From Rusavskia elegans (lineage: Eukaryota; Ascomycota; Lecanoromycetes; Teloschistales; Teloschistaceae), in NCBI GenBank assembly GCA_011316305.1, contig SAUG01000114.1, positions 124,001 through 188,000 of the forward strand: a stretch of 64,000 nucleotides of DNA, written 5' to 3'. Position numbers and translations under genes: made by a program. This document shows, piece by piece, positions 25,101 to 36,174 of the stretch (position 1 is its first letter; the number at the start of each line of letters is the position of its first letter). Under the pieces are notes generated by a model. The model saw only the letters and a program-made list of their open reading frames with translations. It had not been told where the DNA came from and ran no database searches.

Positions 25101-27406
25101 CTATCGACGTCCCTTTTAATTTTATATACCTATTTACCTCTTAAAAGATATTTTATAGAGGGTATTAATACCTTAGTATATAGTATCTAAGTATCGTTTA
25201 GTTCTAATAATACTAGTTCTTTTTCTATAGTCTTATACTATTTATCGGCGTAAGGTAATTCTATAGCCTTTTTATATAACTAGAGTTCGGAAGGATTAAA
25301 TACTATACCTTTTTTTATAATATTAATAAATATATAGATATTTATAATTAGATCTAGTAAAAAGTAATTATAATTATCTAATATCCGGAATTCGGGGTAA
25401 TTATATAGAACTTTAATAAGAAATTAGATAGTACGATCGGTTTACGGGCGAGGTATAATAGTCTAAAGACGGGGCGGTAATATATTAGAATCGGAATCCG
25501 AATCCGAATTATTAACCTCGGTAATATAAAGACTATTAGGCAAGTTAGCCGGTAATAGAATTTAACTACGGGTAAAAGGAGTTTAGTAAAGTACTAGAAT
25601 TTAGTAAAAGGGAGCTATTAGTTTAGATATTAATAGAAGATTACTAGATTATAACTATAACCCCTTAGAATTAGATCTCCTATTAGTACGCTACTGTTTC
25701 CGTAGAGATTACTATTTACCTTTAGATTCTTCTAACTCCTATAGATCTAATAAATCTGGGTTTTAACCTATCTTTTTAAATACTACGGAAAAAGCGCGGA
25801 CGATTTTATTCTAAAAGTTTAATAGTTTATAGATAGTATCGCTAAAGTAACCGACTAAAGTATATTTATAGCTTCGATTATAGAATTTCCGAATTTTCTT
25901 ACTATATATTAGATATACTACGGAATCTAGAACGCGGAGTCGGTTTAAATCTAAAGGTTTACTATATTTCTTTTTATATAGGGTTATACCTAATTTACTA
26001 CTAGATAACCGGAAGTATAGAAAGATAGTAGCTTTAATAAATAGCGGCTAATATTTCTTACTAAAACTGCTATAAACTAATATAGGATAGGCTTTATATA
26101 TTAGTATTTACCTAAAGTACTCGGAGGTACTATTCTATTATAGATTATTAGGTATAGTAGGTTTCTACTAGATATTTTTATTAGTAAAGCTTTTAGATAT
26201 AATATAGCTCCTAAATTTATTATCGCTATAAAAACTTTTAATAATAAAGATACCTTTTTTATTATAGGCGTAGAAATAGTTCTAGTATTCGAAGGTTTTG
26301 GGGCCGTCTTTTATTTTAGTTATATAAACGCCGTACTTCTAGGTATTATTATCTAGGAAGGTAAAGATATATTAGCTCCTATTATATATTACTAGAACTT
26401 TACCTTTTCGAATAGGTTCTATACGGTTAGTATAAACGAAGTCTATAGGACCGCTACTAGAGTAGATATAGCCTCTATAAAGCTATTTATATTATTTACC
26501 TAGAATATAAACTTCGTAGAAATTAGATTTAGGCTTAGAGACCTTAAATAGATCGATTTCTATAGATATATTTATTAGTTTATATAAATTCTGGTTACCT
26601 AGGTATCTAAGCCGGGCGTACCAGATACTTTCTACCTCTACTAATATTTTAGCGAGGGCCTTTAAAGCTATATCGGGTATTAATAAAGATAAAAACGAAG
26701 ATAGAAAAGAAAAAAAAATAGAAGAAGATTTTATAGAGCCGCGCTATATAGTATTAATATTTAATAGGAACAGACCTTCGTATATATAGATAGTTAATAT
26801 TAAATCCGGAATACTAAAACTAAAGCTAAAGCTATAGTCTTTAATAATTACTTTAGCGCCTATTTTCAAAATTTATAATATTAATAGAAAGTTAGCGCCG
26901 GACCCGGGGGTATAAAGGACGTTATAGAATTCTATAGGGCGGTATCTACTATTAATAAAGTAGTTAAGTATAATAGTACCTTTAGCAATCGGTCGGGGGC
27001 TAATAGCGCTACCGATACCGGTTATAGACTCGCTCTAGATAGATTTTATACTAGATTCGATAAAGAGGTACCGCTAGAAGGTAGTATAATAGTTATAGAT
27101 ATAGTCGAATATCTGACTATTAGTAAAATCTAATTTATTTAATAAAGCCGAAAAAACTATAGAAATAAGAATTATAAAACTAAAATTAATAGGGGCTAGT
27201 ACTACTATAATAAAATTTAGTAACTTTTTAGACTCGGTAGACTTATTTTTAGATTTATTATCTTTAGATTTATTATTTTTACTATCTTTACTATCTTTAC
27301 TATTCTTTTCTTTACCGCCTTTACTTTTATTACTATTACCCTTTTAGCGTTTACTACTGCCGTTTATCTATTTCTCTACTATCTAAATCTTCTTTAATTT
27401 AGAATA

Positions 27407-27466
27407 TAGGCCGTAGTAGATATCCTTTATATAGCTATCTTGGTTATAGTAGGAATAGTAGTCGAC
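27407..27466 (-). pseudogene. copia-2 gag zinc knuckle with all ligands mutated
   Basis: The minus-strand frame reads DYYSYYNQDSYIKDIYYG. With spacing CX2CX4HX4C, tyrosines occupy all three Cys and the His position (TGY to TAY and CAY to TAY). This identifies the gag nucleocapsid and shows it cannot bind zinc. Confidence 0.75.
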
Positions 27467-29411
27467 TTTAATAACTCGCTTATTTAGGTTATTTATAGAT
27501 AGAAAGGCTTTAGTTCTAGTAGTAGTAGACTCGCTACTACTATATTAGCGATACTTTTTATTAATAGTAGTACTAATAGTTTCGTTTAGGATAACTATTT
27601 TTTATTTTCGCTTATTTTTATTACTAACGATAATATTATTTTAGATAAACGAGGTCTAGAAATAGCTAAAAACGGCTCTAAAGTCCTAAAAGAATTTTAA
27701 AATAAAAAGGCTTTCTAAAATAATAACGCCTATAGCTAAAATTTTATTAGTAAATTCGCGAAATTTAGCTATATAAACTTCTATACTTTTAAAAGAACTA
27801 TTATAATAGAAGGTATCTAGCTAGATATTAAATTCTATAAATTTACCGGTACTATAGATTCTATATTATATCTAGAATTTATCTAGTATCTTTTTAATAT
27901 CTAATATAATATTTTTAATAAGGTTTTTAGTATTAATACTATAGATTATCTTAATTACTATATAGGTATATTCTATCTATTCTTCTTTATAGTTAGAGGA
28001 AGCCGGGGGTAAAGGACCTTTAATAGCGGCTCGGAAGTTATTAAAAACGAAGTAGACTATAATAGCTTCTTCCTAATTTTTATAATCTAAACGGGTCTCG
28101 AGCTTTAGGACTATATTAATAAAATAGCTAGAACCCCCTAGCTTAGCGTTATCTATAGTTAATATTATAGAGGTAGATATATTACTAAGTTTAGTACTAG
28201 ACCGTAGAGTACCGCGAGGAATAGTATTATAGAAGGAGGAGTCCGAAGGGCCTAGAAGCGAGTACCCGGGAAGCGTAATAACTCTAAGGCCGAATAAATT
28301 ACTCGGGCTTAGAAATATCGGAAAGAAACTAAAAACTATAAAAAGGTCCGGGTCGTTTTCGGATATAATAAAAAATAACTTCGATAGATAGTAATTAGAG
28401 TCTAGGCGTAGACGGCCCTAGATAGTAAAGTTAATTTACTATTAGTTATATAGGAGCCTATAGTCTTTAATAGAAAATTAGAAGTTATAGATAGTTTAGC
28501 TTACCCGGAGGTTATTAGATAGTCTTTAAAGAAAATATTATTTAAGATTTTTAAAGTTATAAGGATTAGTATAAAGCCTTAATAATAATAATATAAAGGT
28601 AGATATAAGATTTAAAATAGGTTAGATAAAGTTTCGAAAGTTAAAATAATATAATAATAGTCTTTAGTAATAAGTAGGAAGCTTCGAGTTTTTATACTAT
28701 TTAGGACTAGACGATATAGCTAGTAAAACTAAAGCTAGGCTCGATAGCTCTAAATTCTAGAGGCGAGCGGTAGTTAGTTTAGAAGTAGTAGGTACTCGCT
28801 TAGACCGTTAGGAAGTTAGGAAAATATAATAGCTAGGAAAAGTCTACTAGCCCCCTATTTTATAGGGGTTCTAGCCTATACTATATTAGCTGGATAGTTA
28901 CTTCCTATATTTATTTATAATAGCTAGCAGGAGCTCGGCTATTATTATTATAGAACGTACGCCGATAACTAGCGTTAGCTAGGCGGTAGGATATAGAGCT
29001 AATAATTATAGAAAATTATATTTTAAAGATCTAACTACCGTACCTAGTATAATATTCCTATAGTAATATATCTATATATAGTAAATTAGCGACTTATATA
29101 CTATCCGAAAGTAAAAAGGTTAATAGTTTAAGCGGCTAGAAGGTCGTAAGGTAAGACGAAAAGGGGTCTATTTAGCTATTTATAATTTCGGCAGTTACCG
29201 GGGTATTTATAGATAGTATAACTATAGATTTCGTCGTCCGCTATATTAGATATTTTACAGGTTTAATAATATATATCGAATCGAAAGGAAAGATAGATAG
29301 AAAGGAAGATTCTTTATACGCCTGAAACGGCGTTAAATATAAAGATATAATACTTGCGAATAACGATAACTATTATAAATTAACTCGGCCTAAGCTTCCG
29401 GGTTTATAACC

Positions 29412-29587
29412 TGTTAAAATTATATATATAGAATATTAAGCTTTATTTACTAAAATAGGCTTTCGCCTAAACTAAATATATAAGAAGGAGGTAGTAGGGC
29501 TTTGGCGCCGAGAGCTACTAGGCCTGATCGGCACTAGCGCCCTTGGCGCCTTGGTACAGCTGTTGTACGTAACACGTACTTCCAATA
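29412..29587 (-). repeat. copia-2 5' LTR (176 bp), partly unmutated
   Basis: Abuts the right TAAAG duplication. The first bases after the LTR in the element's own direction read GGTTATAAACCCGG, the likely primer-binding region. The outer half of this LTR keeps GC-rich, CpA/TpG-containing sequence, unlike its 3' partner. Confidence 0.95.
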
Positions 29588-32084
29588 TAAAGAACGTTAT
29601 AGAATTCTATAGAACGGTATTTACTATTAATAAGGTAGTTAAATATAATAGTACCTTCGGTAATCGGTCGGGGGCTAATAGTACTACTAATACCTATTAT
29701 AGGCTTACTCTAGATAGGTTTTATACTAGATTCGATAAAGAAATACTACTAGAAAGTAGTATAATAGTTATAGGTATAGTCGAATATCTAACTATTAATA
29801 AAATCTAGTTTATTTAATAAGGCCGATAAAGCCGTAGGAGTAAGAGTTATAAAATTAAAGTTAGTAAAAGCCGGTACTACTATAATAAAGTTTAGTAACT
29901 CTTTATATTCGGTAGGTTTATTTTTAGATTTATTATTTTTAGATTTATTATTTTTACCGTCTTTATTATTTTTTTTTTACCGCTTTTACCTTTATTATTA
30001 TTACCTTTTTAGTATTTACTACCGCCGTTTTTCTATTTTTCTACTATCTAAGCTTTCTTTAATTTAGAATAAAGGCTATAGTAGATCTTTTTTATATAGC
30101 TATTTCGGTTATAGTATAAATAGTAGTCGACTTTAATAACTCGCTTACTCGGGTTATTTATAGATAGGAAAGCTTTAGTTCTAGTAGTAGTAGATTCGGG
30201 ATTACTATATTAGCGATATTCCTCGCTAATAGTAGTATTAATAGTTTTATCTAGAATAACTACCTTCTATTTTTATTTATCTTTATTACCTACGATAACG
30301 TTATTTTAGGTAAATAAGATCTAGAAATAGCTAAAAGCGGCCCTAAAGCTATAAAAGAATTTTAAAATAAAAAGGCTTTCTAAAATAATTACGCCTATAG
30401 CTAAAATTTTATTAGTAAACTTATAAAATTTAGCTATATAAGCTTCTATACTCTCGAAAGAGCTATTATAATAAAGGATATCTAGCTAGATATCGAGTTT
30501 TATAAACTTACCGGTACTATAGATTCTATATTATATCTAGAATTTATCTAGTATCTTTTTAATATCTAATATAATATTTTTAATAAATTTTTTAATATTA
30601 GTACTATAGATTATCTTAATTACTATATAGGCGCGTTCTATATATTCTTTTTTATAGTTAAAGGGAGCCGGGAGTAAAGGTCCTTTAGTAGTAGCTCGGA
30701 GGTTATTAAAAATAAAATAAATTATAATAGTTTCCTCCTAATTTTTATAGTCCGAGCGGGTTTCGAGCTTTAGAACTATACTAATAAAATAGCCGGAACC
30801 TTCTAGCTTAGTATTATCTATTACTAATATTATTAGGGTAGATATATCGCTAAATTTAGTACTAGACTATAGAGTACCGCGAGGAGTAGTATTATAGAAG
30901 GATAAATTCGAAGGAAAGCCTAGAAGCGAGTAATAAGAAAATATAATAACTTTAAAGCCGAATAGATTATTCGGGCTTAAAAATATCGGAAGAGGGCCGA
31001 AAGCGGTAAAGAAATTAGGGTCGTCTTTAAATATAATAGAGGGTAACTTCGATAGATAGTAATTAAAATCCGGGCGTAGGTAGCTCTAGATAGTAAAGTA
31101 AATTTACTACTAGTTATATAGAAATCTATAGTCTTTAATAGAGAATTAGAAATTATAGACGGTTTAGCTTACCCGGAGGTTATTAGATAGTCCCTAAGAA
31201 AAATATTATTTAAAACTATTAAGGTTATAAGGATTAGTATAAGACTTTAATAATAATAATAGTATAGAGGTAGATATAAGGTTTAGAATAGGTTAAATAA
31301 AGTTTCGAAAGTTAAAATAATATAATAATAGTCCTTAGTAATAAGTAGGAGGCTTCGAGTTTTTATACTACTTAGGACTAGATAATATAGCTAGTAAGGC
31401 CGAAGGCTAGGCTCGATAGCTCTAGTTCTAGAAGCGAGCGATAGTTAGTTTAGGAATAGTAAAGGCTTACTAAAACTATTAGGAGGTTAGGAAAAAATAT
31501 AATAGCTAGAAATATAGTCTACTAGCCCCCCTATTTTATAGGGATTCTAGCCTATACTAAGTTAGCTAGGTAGTTATTTCCCGTATTTATTTCCGATAGC
31601 TAATAGAAGTTTAGCTATCTAGATTACTTTAGAATATACGTCGATAGCTAGCGTTAGCTAGATAGTAGAATATAGAGCTAATAATTATAGAAGATTATAT
31701 TTTAAAAGCCTAACTACCGTACCTAGTATAATATTTCTATAGTATCGTATCTATACGTAGTAAATTAGCGACTTATATTCTATCCGAAAGTAAGAAGGTT
31801 AATAGTTTAAGCGGCTAGAAGGATCGTAAGGTAAGATAAAAAAGATCTATTTAGCTATTTATAGTTTCGGTAGTTACCGGGGTATTTATAGGTAATATAA
31901 TTATAGACTTCGTTATTCGCCGTATTAGATACTTTATACGGTTTAATATATTGAATTCGAAAAGATAGGTAGAATAGAAAATTCGATAAATAGTTAAAGG
32001 CGTTAAATATAAAGATATAATACTCGCGAATAACGATAATAGCCGTTATAAATTAACTCGGCCTAAGCTTCCGGGCTTATAACC

Positions 32085-32236
32085 TGTTAAAATTATATAT
32101 ATAGAATATCAAGCTTTATTTAAAGTATATAAGAAGGAGGTAGCAGGGCTTTAACGCCGAGAGTTACTAGGCCTGATCGGCACTAGCGCCCTTAGCGCCT
32201 TGGTACAGCTGTTGTGCGTAACACGTACTTCCAACA
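32085..32236 (-). repeat. copia-1 5' LTR (152 bp, 24-bp deletion)
   Basis: Same family, but lacks the segment around GGCTTTCGCC present in the other LTRs, which accounts for the 24-bp shortfall. Ends with intact CCAACA at 32231-32236 next to the right ATTTA duplication. Confidence 0.92.
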
Positions 32237-32652
32237 ATTTATCTATAAAATTTTCTACGTTAAGTTATCGGTAGAAAGATATATTATATTACTAAGTAAT
32301 TTTAAATTCAAATTTTAAAAAACTAATATTTATATTAATTAAACTAGAATATAAATTCTTTTATCGTATCTTCGATACTAGTATACTAACGTTTAATTTA
32401 CTTACCGAATCATTGGTTTACCGAGTTTTAAAACCAAAATACATAAATTAAATACTATCGAAAAGTATATAAAAGATATAGCGATTTAAAATATCGTATA
32501 AATAGATCTATAGGGCTTGGAAATATTTATAGGCTTTACTATCTTCTATAGTATCTATTATACTCTCCGTAGATGTTATTTATAGATATATAGTAATCGG
32601 TAGAACCCCGGAGTTAATTATATTTCGAGAGAAATTATTATTAGAAGAATTC

Positions 32653-33693
32653 CCCCTCTAGAAGCTTTTATTTGGAGTTATATTGAGTTTTTATATATGA
32701 ATATATATGTTTCATTAATTTTAAATACGGTAACGATTATTGTATTTACGTATAAAGAAATATTTATAGCTAAAGATATATTGTTACGAATCTTCTACTA
32801 TATTCAAATACTCTATTTTCTATCTTTTCTCGACGTTATAAATAATTATAAATATCTAATATTTTTGCTATATCCGTCTAATATACTACGAAGTAATTAT
32901 CTATAGTTATTATTTCGGTTGCATTTATTATAACCCGTACCTAAATATTTTTCTAAGCTATTAAAATACTCTTTAGTCTATTTAATTTTAAAAGGATCGC
33001 TAGATAGTACGCTAGCTTTTATAGCTAGAAGTTTACCCGATTAATTAAATTAATAGAAAAAGCGGATAGTACGTTTTAAAAATAGTAAAAAAAAAATTTA
33101 ATTAAAATCGAAATAAATTATTTAAATTATAATAGAGTAGTTAACGTCTATTAAAATAGATATAGGAAGATACTACCGTCTAATTTAGCTACGGTATAGC
33201 TATTACGAATAGTCTGGCCGTTTTGTCGGGTTTCGAACCCGGATCGGAGGAACCGACCCGAGTTTCTAACCGTATTAGAAAGAAAACTAACTTTAACTAG
33301 TAATTTTGACGAGTTAGCCACGTTTATCGCGAAGTCGGGTCGCCACTTTGGACCGAAGTGGCCAGTCTAATTACGAGAGTATATATATACGTAAAAGATT
33401 TAAGTAAATTATAATACTTATAAAGGACTTATATTACTAGTAAAAGAAGAAAAAGAAACGATAACTACGAGATATACTTATCTATAAAACTTTTATATTA
33501 GTTAAATTATCGATAAAAAGATATATTATATTACTAAATTAACTTTAATTAAAAGTCTAAAAAACAGTTATTTATATTAATTAAAATAGAATATATATTT
33601 TACTATTATATAATCGATACTGGTTAATAAACGCTTGATTTGTTTACCGAATCATTGGTTTACCGGATATTAAAACCAAAACAAATTAATTAA
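32653..33693 (-). mobile_element. family B copy B2, carrying a hAT-like MITE
   Basis: TSD ATTAGAAGAATTC (32640-32652) versus ATTAGAAAAATTC (33694-33706), 12 of 13 identical with G/A. Inserted in copia-3. Removing the MITE (33210-33369) and its 8-bp duplication gives about 873 bp, the usual family B length. Confidence 0.88.
33210..33369. mobile_element. short hAT-like MITE inside B2
   Basis: 160 bp with terminal inverted repeats TAGTCTGGCC / GGCCAGTCTA (one mismatch), flanked by ATTACGAA (33202-33209) and ATTACGAG (33370-33377), an 8-bp duplication with one G/A difference. Empty-site sequence is available from other family B copies (ctattacgagaatata). It contains a GTTTCGAACCC palindrome also found in the longer relative at 48526-48899. 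Confidence 0.85.
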
Positions 33694-33926
33694 ATTAGAA
33701 AAATTCTTGTAATTTAGATAGATTATTACTATTATCGCTTAGGTTTTAAAAGAGAATATAATCTTCTAGGCCGAATACTATCCGAAAGACTTTAAATTTA
33801 GATTTATTAAAGGTTTTAGTAAATCTATCGGCTACTATCTAAACTATTAGAAAATATTAAAAATTAATAATTCTATCGGCGATCTTTTCCCATAGGAATT
33901 TAATATAGATATTAATATATTTAGTA

Positions 33927-34852
33927 TTTAGTTAAAATGTTTTGGTTTTAGTACCTGGTAAACCAATGGTTCGGTAAATAAATTAAGCGTTAGTATACTA
34001 GTATTATATATACGATAGTAGAGTTTATTTTCTAGTTTAGTTAATAGAAATAACGGTTCTATAAAAGTTTAATTTAAATTTACTTAGTCATATACTATAT
34101 TCTTCTACCGATAATATAATATAGAAAGTTTTATAGATAAATATATCTCGTAGTTATCGTTTCTTTTTTATCTTTTTTTTTTTTATTAGTAATAAAAGTT
34201 TAAAAATTCTTAGATACGTATATATTTATATAATAGCTTTAGCTATAAACTAAACTAGACGGTAGTATCTATATCTATAATAACTATATCTATCCGTATA
34301 GTCGACGACTATTTTATTATAGCTAGAGTAATCTATTTCGATTTTAATCTAAATCTTTTTTTTACTACTTTTAAAATATACTTTCCGACCTTTCTACTCT
34401 CTTTTAATCTAATCGACCGGGTAAAGCTTCTAGCTATAGTAAATAGCGTACTATCTAGCGATTTTTTCGAAGCTAAATAGATTAAAGAATATTTTAATAG
34501 TTTAGTAGAATATTTAGATACGAGTTATATAATAAATACAGCCGAAACAATAATTATAGATAATTATTTTATAGTATAGTAGATAGATATAGCGGAAATA
34601 TCAGATACTTATAATTATTTATAATATCGAAGAAAAACTAGATAGTAGAAAATTCGTAATCGCGAATAAAGAAAGAAATAATTAAATAGAAGTAATTAAC
34701 TGCGCTATAAATCTTGCCTGACGAACTTTAGCTATAAAAATTTCTTTATACGTAAATAAAATAATCGTTGACGTATATAACGTTAATGAAATATATATAT
34801 ATATATATATATAAAAACTCAATATAATATCAGATAGAAGCTTTTTAGAAGA
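33927..34852 (+). mobile_element. family B copy B3
   Basis: 926 bp with a perfect 13-bp duplication AATATATTTAGTA (33914-33926 and 34853-34865), interrupting copia-3. The plus strand retains the longest trace of the family's central frame at about 34280-34560, including YFDFN and FNLIDRVKLLA peptides. I do not recognise this protein. Confidence 0.9.
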
Positions 34853-35124
34853 AATATATTTAGTATAACTATAGAATTAATAATTTTTAGTAAAGATAGT
34901 AGTATTCCAGTTATTACTATTAGAAAATACTATATTTTAAATAGTTTTTAGATTCTAGTAATAACTACTTTGGAATATAGTTTAACTAAATAGCTTTTTT
35001 AATAGCATTTATTTTTCTACCGAGCTTTATTTCTATAGTAGAAATAGCTATAATCGTTTATCGTTTAGAAGACTAGCTAATAGCGCCGGATCCGATATTA
35101 AATATATATTTAAAAATTAAGCGA

Positions 35125-35966
35125 GCTGCGTGACCTGGCGGCCTAACGGATCCAGCGCTCTATTTCGGAATTAGCGGAGTTAATCCGGCGGGTCGGAGGT
35201 TTGAATCTCTCGAAGGCTAATCTAATATTTAAGTTTTTTTTAAATCGACTAAGTCGATTTTTATACAGAGTTATATAGAAATTATATAAAAGAATTATTT
35301 AGAGAATTATCTCGGTTTAGCCGTTTCTATTCGAAGTAAACTAAGTTAATTAATAAAGTTAAATAGATTATAATTTCCTTCTAGATTTTAGTCCAAATCT
35401 AGTTCTTTCGAGAATCTTTAATTCGAGTTTTCGGTAAAATTTATATGCGATTAATCATTCGGATTTTTGATTGTCTTTCACGAATTAGTACTAGAGATAC
35501 TAATCGATCAGATTACGTAATTATTTGGACTCGAATCTTTTACCGAAAATTCAATTAAGGACTCCCGAAGGAGCTAGATCTGGACTAAAACCCAGAGGGA
35601 AACCGTAATCTATTTAACTTTAATTAACTTAATTTAATTCGATCGATCGGGCTAGGCCGAGACGATCTACTAACTAGGCCCTCTATATTTTAAAACTCTA
35701 TAAAAATCGACTTAGTCGATAGAAAAAACTCAAGTATTAGGTTGGCCTTCGAGGGATTCGAACCTCCGACCCGCCGGATTAACTCCGCTAACTCCGAAGA
35801 GCGCTGGATCCGCTGGGCCTCCCGGTTACGCAGCGTTGCCGCTGCGCTACCAGGCCTTCGGTAAAATTTATAAATACTAAATAATTATATAATCTGATCG
35901 AATTAGCGCTTCTAGCGTTAAATTCGTAAAAGACTAAAATTGAAATCTGATAAATTAATAGTATAT
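35125..35966 (+). mobile_element. SINE copy B, 5'-truncated and split by SINE C
   Basis: Begins at GCTGCGTGACC, lacking the first 24 or so bases of the family head including the A box. Retains a near-consensus B box (GGTTTGAATCTC), runs to 35445, is interrupted by SINE C, and resumes at 35873 to the AT-rich tail near 35966. The two halves join in register. Confidence 0.85.
35446..35856 (-). mobile_element. SINE copy C, full length, with perfect 16-bp TSD
   Basis: 411 bp inserted in SINE B. The duplication TTCGGTAAAATTTATA is perfect at 35430-35445 and 35857-35872. On the minus strand the head contains an A box TAGCGCAGCGG and B box GGTTCGAATCC about 75 bp apart; GGCCT at the 5' end can pair with AGGCC after the T arm, as in a tRNA acceptor stem. 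The spacing suggests a long-variable-arm (Leu/Ser-like) tRNA ancestor. The tail ends AATGATTAATCGCA. Least mutated copy in the window. Confidence 0.93.
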
Positions 35967-35999
35967 ATATATATCTTTATTTCAATAATAAATTTTTAT

Positions 36000-36174
36000 T
36001 ATTGGAAATACGTGTTACGTACAACAGCTATATCAAAGCGCCAAGGGCGCTAGTGCTAATCGGGCCTAGTAGCTTTCGGCGCTAAAGTTCTACTACTTTT
36101 TTAAATATATTTAGTTCAGACGAAAGCCTATTTTAGTAAATTAAACTTGATATTCTATATATATAATTTCAATA
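36000..36174 (+). repeat. copia-4 5' LTR
   Basis: TATTGG start and CAATA end; follows the left TTTAT. It keeps the ACGTGTTACGTACAACAGCT segment that is eroded in most other LTRs. The internal sequence after it reads GATTATAGACCCGG, the mutated counterpart of the copia-2 post-LTR segment. Confidence 0.93.

Larger units (their letters stand above)
21948..29587 (-). mobile_element. copia-2: complete 7640-bp Ty1/copia inside copia-1
   Basis: Both LTRs are 176 bp (21948-22123 and 29412-29587) with a perfect TAAAG duplication (21943-21947 and 29588-29592). Copia-1 sequence resumes in register on either side. The interior on the minus strand reads 5' leader (29411 downward), gag with a mutated zinc knuckle (about 27407-27466), integrase and RT with YINN at 24698-24709, RNase H-like region and 3' untranslated region. 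This is the best full-length reference copy of the family in the window. It is inactivated by dense transitions. Confidence 0.93.
17060..32236 (-). mobile_element. copia-1: Ty1/copia, complete but split by copia-2
   Basis: Bounded by a perfect ATTTA duplication (17055-17059 and 32237-32241) inside B1. The LTRs are 17060-17235 and 32085-32236. Interior parts are 17236-21947 and 29593-32084; copia-2 lies between. On the minus strand the order is LTR, gag-like, integrase-like, reverse transcriptase, RNase H-like, LTR. The reverse transcriptase catalytic motif expected as YVDD reads YINN at 19793-19804 and is preceded by peptides typical of copia (FYNGII...). Net length is about 7.5 kb. All frames are broken by RIP-type stops, so the element cannot move by itself. 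Confidence 0.9.
16318..32451 (-). mobile_element. family B copy B1, split by copia-1
   Basis: Parts 16318-17059 and 32242-32451 (952 bp together) form one family B element interrupted by copia-1. TSD: ATACTATCGGAAA (16305-16317) versus ATACTATCGAAAA (32452-32464), 12 of 13 identical with a G/A difference. The host is copia-3, and the two halves of the host join at this site. The residual frame on the minus strand at 16762-16992 corresponds to the conserved central frame of the family. Confidence 0.85.
12274..35110 (-). mobile_element. copia-3: Ty1/copia split by many insertions
   Basis: Minus-strand copia. The 3' LTR is at 12274-12449. Internal 3' sequence follows at about 12450-12630, 13460-14298, 15848-16317, 32452-32652, 33694-33926 and 34853-35110, each colinear with copia-1/copia-2, ending in the RNase H/RT side. 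The gaps are a Helitron-like piece with tandem repeats and family B copies B0, B1, B2 and B3. At about 35110-35125 it runs into SINE B, and no 5' LTR is recognisable in the window. The outer left TSD would be TAAAG (12269-12273), but the right partner is missing. Confidence 0.8.

Noticed and set aside
29551..29808. 85-codon plus-strand open frame
   Set aside because: Antisense to the copia-1 gag region and spanning the copia-2 LTR junction; the same sequence is broken in other copies.
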